Shown here one piece after another: positions 32,270-34,472 of a DNA stretch of 34,472 nt; position 1 is the stretch's first letter; every line of letters begins with the position of its first letter. The stretch is taken from NCBI GenBank assembly GCA_002419215.1, contig DIFQ01000074.1:1-34472 (forward strand). Direction: 5' to 3'. The position numbers were made by a program, and so were the translations under genes. The stretch is from Syntrophaceae bacterium UBA5744. GTDB taxonomy: Bacteria; Desulfobacterota; Syntrophia; Syntrophales; UBA2192. The notes below the pieces were generated by a model. The model made no database searches and had not been told where the DNA came from. It worked only from the letters and a program-made list of their open reading frames with translations.

Positions 32270-33046
32270 ATGATTCCCCGGATCTACTGTCCCCCCATCC
32301 CCGATGAAAACAGCGCCATCGAACTGGCCGATGACACGGTCCGTTACCTGAAGAGCGTGCTGAGGCTGGGGCCCGGCGACGAAGTTCTCTTCTTCGACGG
32401 GACGGGGTGGGAGTACCGGGCCGTGATCGAGCGGATCGAGAGCCGCAAGGGCGCCGCACGGATCGTCGCCAGGCAGAGGGTCCCCCTCGAGATCCCCGTG
32501 CGCATCACGCTGGCCCAGGCCCTTCCCAAGGGCGACAAGATGGAATTCATCGTCCAGAAGGCCACGGAGCTGGGGGCGGCCCGGGTGATTCCCTTCCGCT
32601 CCTCGCGGACCATCCCAAGGCGGACCGAGGAGAGGGCCGCAAAGAGGCTCGAGCGCTGGCGCAGGATCGCCGCCGAGGCGGCCGAGCAGTGCGGGCGGGG
32701 CGACGTCCCCGAGATCGCCGCAACCGTTTCCTATGCGGAAGCCCTCGGCATGGCCCGGCCGGGGTCGGTGAAGGTCCTCTTTTGGGAATCCGAGACGGAG
32801 CGCTCCGTCCGATCGATCTTGAAAAGTGAAGAGGCCCGGTCGGCAAAGGAGTTCTTCCTTGTCGTGGGGCCCGAGGGAGGGCTCTCGGGCGAGGAGGCGC
32901 AGGCGGCCCGCGAGGCCGGTTTTCTCACGGCAAGCCTCGGCCGGCTCGTCCTGCGGGTGGAAACGGCGGCCCTTGCCATCCTGGCCATTTTCCAGTATGA
33001 ATGCGGCCTGATCGGCGCCCTGAAGGGGAACATGCAAGATGGATAG
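32270..33046 (+). CDS. rsmE: 16S rRNA m3U1498 methyltransferase
   Basis: RsmE methylates N3 of U1498 in 16S rRNA. The 258-residue protein has an N-terminal PUA-like domain (about 1-75) and a SPOUT (trefoil-knot) methyltransferase domain with the family signatures LAQALPKGDKMEFIVQKATE, AAEAAEQCGRG, VGPEGGLSGEEAQAA and LGRLVLRVETAALAIL. The length is typical. It begins next to the prmA stop codon and overlaps the RDD gene by eight bases, so the three genes form an operon. Confidence 0.96.
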   Translation: MIPRIYCPPIPDENSAIELADDTVRYLKSVLRLGPGDEVLFFDGTGWEYRAVIERIESRKGAARIVARQRVPLEIPVRITLAQALPKGDKMEFIVQKATELGAARVIPFRSSRTIPRRTEERAAKRLERWRRIAAEAAEQCGRGDVPEIAATVSYAEALGMARPGSVKVLFWESETERSVRSILKSEEARSAKEFFLVVGPEGGLSGEEAQAAREAGFLTASLGRLVLRVETAALAILAIFQYECGLIGALKGNMQDG

Positions 33047-33560
33047 CCATTACGGCGGGTTCTGGCGGCGTTTCGTCGCGCTTTCAATCGACCTTTTCAT
33101 CCTGGGCACGATCGGGTTCACGATGCTCATCCTGGGCTCCGTTGCCTTTGGCCTGGGCTTCTCGCCCGAGGAGATGGCCGCCGACCCCGAGACCCTCATG
33201 GAACTCGGCGCGAAGGTCTGGGCGATCTACCAGGCCCTCGGCTTCTTTCTCAACATGGCCTACTTCACCTGGTTCAACGGCACAACGGGGCAGACGCCCG
33301 GAAAGCGCCTGATGGGCCTGCGCGTCGTCCGGGACACGGGCGAAGCCATTTCCTTCGGAACGGCCTTTCTGCGCTGGGTGGGCTACCTGATCTCCTTTTT
33401 GCCCCTGTGCATGGGCTTCCTGTGGGCAGGCGTGGACCGGCGCAAGCAGGCCTGGCACGACAAGATCGCCGGCACCGTCGTGATCGACCTCTACCGGGTC
33501 GTCGAGGTCGAGATCCCGCCAAAAAATGCCTTGACAAATCAAGGCAATTTATTTACTTAA
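33039..33560 (+). CDS. RDD family membrane protein
   Basis: A 173-residue membrane protein. It has the RDD signature near the N-terminus (FWRRFVALSIDLFIL: Arg and Asp in the first helix), two to three further hydrophobic segments and the conserved GQTPGKRLMGLRVV and DRRKQAWHDKIAGTVVI motifs. The transport function of RDD proteins is mostly unproven, and none is claimed here. It overlaps the rsmE end by eight bases. A TTGACA box and a TGCCTTGA/TCAAGGCA stem lie in its last codons. Confidence 0.9.
   Translation: MDSHYGGFWRRFVALSIDLFILGTIGFTMLILGSVAFGLGFSPEEMAADPETLMELGAKVWAIYQALGFFLNMAYFTWFNGTTGQTPGKRLMGLRVVRDTGEAISFGTAFLRWVGYLISFLPLCMGFLWAGVDRRKQAWHDKIAGTVVIDLYRVVEVEIPPKNALTNQGNLFT
33527..33559 (+). 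promoter_or_regulatory. Probable tRNA-Phe promoter, overlapping a small stem
   Basis: TTGACA (33531-33536) is a perfect -35. With 17-base spacing the -10 would be TACTTA, which is weak. The predicted start lies about 15-20 bases before the tRNA. The same bases form an 8-bp hairpin (TGCCTTGA-caaa-TCAAGGCA) that could instead terminate the prmA operon. Confidence 0.45.
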
Positions 33561-33581
33561 GTCATTCTTCAAAGCACACAT

Positions 33582-33657
33582 GGGTCGGTAGCTCAGTCGG
33601 TAGAGCATCGGACTGAAAATCCGAGTGTCGGCGGTTCAACTCCGCCCTGACCCACCA
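33582..33657 (+). tRNA. tRNA-Phe (GAA)
   Basis: A 76-base tRNA with all arms: 7-bp acceptor stem with one G-U pair, D arm GCTC/GAGC, anticodon stem TCGGA/TCCGA with loop CTGAAAA (anticodon GAA), 5-base variable region, T arm GGCGG/CCGCC with loop TTCAACT, discriminator A and an encoded CCA. The anticodon gives phenylalanine without ambiguity. Confidence 0.98.
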
Positions 33658-33668
33658 GGAAAACAAGA

Positions 33669-33707
33669 GGGGTTAGAGATTAAGTCTCTATCCCCTTTTC
33701 CTTTTTT
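33669..33707 (+). terminator. Intrinsic terminator after tRNA-Phe
   Basis: GGGGTTAGAGA-ttaag-TCTCTATCCCC forms an 11-bp stem with one T-T mismatch, followed by TTTTCCTTTTTT. It lies 12 bases after the tRNA. Confidence 0.9.
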
Positions 33708-34340
33708 GCCAACTTATAGCTGACATGAATCGGCACCCATTATTCGCTTTGCTACCATCCTCCGCCACCCATTATCGCCTGTCAATCGGGATTGCAAAGC
33801 GATACTCTTTACCAGTCCCTATGACCTCCCATCGGCATGTAATTTGCTTCATTCTATCGCCGAGGCATGGGAGGCTCCTTCCACTCAACCCTCCGAATTG
33901 TCGAGCTAAAACTCTAACAGCCTCCCCTCTTCCTTACTTTATTTGCCTGTATACAGAGGGGGACAGTTTGAACCTACCCCAATACCGCCTTTTTTTACAG
34001 CCTGCCGTTCCTCTTATATTATATGTCACTCTTTTCATTTGTTGTAAAAAGGACGGGCTACCGTACCCAGTCGGCAGCCATCCCAGATACTGAGAATAGG
34101 ATGCATGGTGAATCCGGCCATTTCCCGTGGGCCGTCGGCGAGCCCGCTCTTCTGGCGGACACTTGCGGAACGAGGGTAATTTCTGTTGCGTGTCCATGAA
34201 ACTACGAGTAGGGTGCCTGCTATGCGGTGTAGCTGGCACTCGCATGAAACTTGGCACGACTGGTTCTAGAAGCGAGTGCAGCTAACCTATTAGTCAGGCC
34301 GTGACCGAATCCATTCACACCCGTAAGGAGATTTTCCGCA
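33708..34340. other. Gene-free AT-richer stretch after tRNA-Phe
   Basis: About 630 bp with clearly lower GC than the rest of the window and no frame I would call a gene; the longest ORFs have no ribosome-binding site or recognisable product. It contains an imperfect inverted repeat at 34230-34243/34272-34284 (arms GCACTCGC and GCGAGTGC plus TAGCT and AGCTA). It may be the edge of an acquired segment next to the tRNA. Confidence 0.45.
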
Positions 34341-34472
34341 TTGGATATTCCACGGATCTTCAACATCACCGAAAGTGCTCACCGCATCCATAACCCGTTC
34401 ACACCCGAAAAGCTCGCCACTCTCGGCGCGGCGCTGCGTCTGGAAACGGGAACCCGAGTGCTCGACCTCGGC
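34341..34472 (+). CDS. SAM-dependent methyltransferase, N-terminal fragment
   Basis: Only the first 44 codons are in the window, starting at a TTG at 34341, with AAGGAG ten bases upstream. The sequence MDIPRIFNITESAHRIHNPF continues to TRVLDLG, the start of the class I SAM-binding motif. I recognise this N-terminus from a widespread family of small methyltransferases of unknown substrate, found in unrelated bacteria. The gene follows an AT-rich spacer after a tRNA and runs off the window end. Confidence 0.75.
   Translation, partial: MDIPRIFNITESAHRIHNPFTPEKLATLGAALRLETGTRVLDLG

Noticed and set aside
33772..33852. 26-residue minus-strand ORF (MKQITCRWEVIGTGKEYRFA)
   Set aside because: The peptide looks protein-like but is very short and has only a weak start context; not enough to call a gene.
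33725..34093. 122-residue plus-strand ORF after tRNA-Phe
   Set aside because: No ribosome-binding site, low-complexity composition and no recognisable motif; it lies in AT-richer DNA where such frames arise by chance.
34252..34270. Sigma-54 promoter before the methyltransferase
   Set aside because: TGGCACG is a perfect -24 box, but the -12 position lacks the required GC.
34230..34284. Integron attC site
   Set aside because: There is an inverted repeat with one extra base, but the right end is not a proper RYYYAAC/GTTRRRY pair, there is no spacer between R and L boxes, and no integrase is visible.

Overview
The window is high-GC DNA, most likely from a flagellated anaerobic member of the former Deltaproteobacteria (Desulfobacterota, perhaps Syntrophales-like). 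The grounds are the siroheme-dependent (Ahb) heme pathway, sigma-54 control of flagellar genes with NtrC-type regulators, many PAS/REC signalling proteins, and gene order. The taxonomy is inferred from gene content only.

Left part (1-12 kb): flagellar basal-body genes flgB-flgC-fliE-fliF on the minus strand, preceded by an operon on the same strand encoding a SPOR/TPR envelope protein, a soluble PAS histidine kinase and a sigma-54 activator (FlgS/FlgR-like). Both units have very good -24/-12 sigma-54 promoters (2265-2280 and 7564-7579). Next come a second NtrC-type regulator, then a divergent sigma-28 promoter (9572-9598) driving a small FlgM-associated-type protein, followed by a REC-GAF-HD-GYP c-di-GMP phosphodiesterase.

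Middle part (11.6-17.9 kb): a NarX-like sensor kinase with four PAS domains, paired with a receiver-only NarL-type protein that has no HTH. Then two small proteins (one unknown, one DUF3597), a frameshifted OmpA-like remnant and long gene-poor spacers.

Heme part (17.9-31.1 kb, all minus): met8/cysG-N, a CcsA/HemX-like membrane protein, hemA, hemC, a cobA-hemD fusion, ahbC, hemB, ahbD, one ahbA/B subunit, then polA. Together they encode nearly all steps from glutamyl-tRNA to heme through uroporphyrinogen III, precorrin-2, siroheme, didecarboxysiroheme and Fe-coproporphyrin. Glutamate-1-semialdehyde aminomutase (hemL) and the second siroheme decarboxylase subunit are not in the window.

Right part (31.1-34.5 kb, plus): a divergent promoter region, then prmA-rsmE-RDD membrane protein, tRNA-Phe(GAA) with a terminator, an AT-richer gene-free stretch, and the start of a SAM-dependent methyltransferase that may belong to an acquired segment.

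The most unusual signal is in the spacers. Almost every intergenic gap holds an array of degenerate 7-, 8- or 9-bp units, often as two mutually complementary arms able to fold into a long hairpin. The unit changes from gap to gap, and the arms repeatedly touch, contain or run past the stop codon of the upstream gene, so that some proteins (Met8, HemA and possibly the histidine kinase) have repeat-encoded C-terminal tails.
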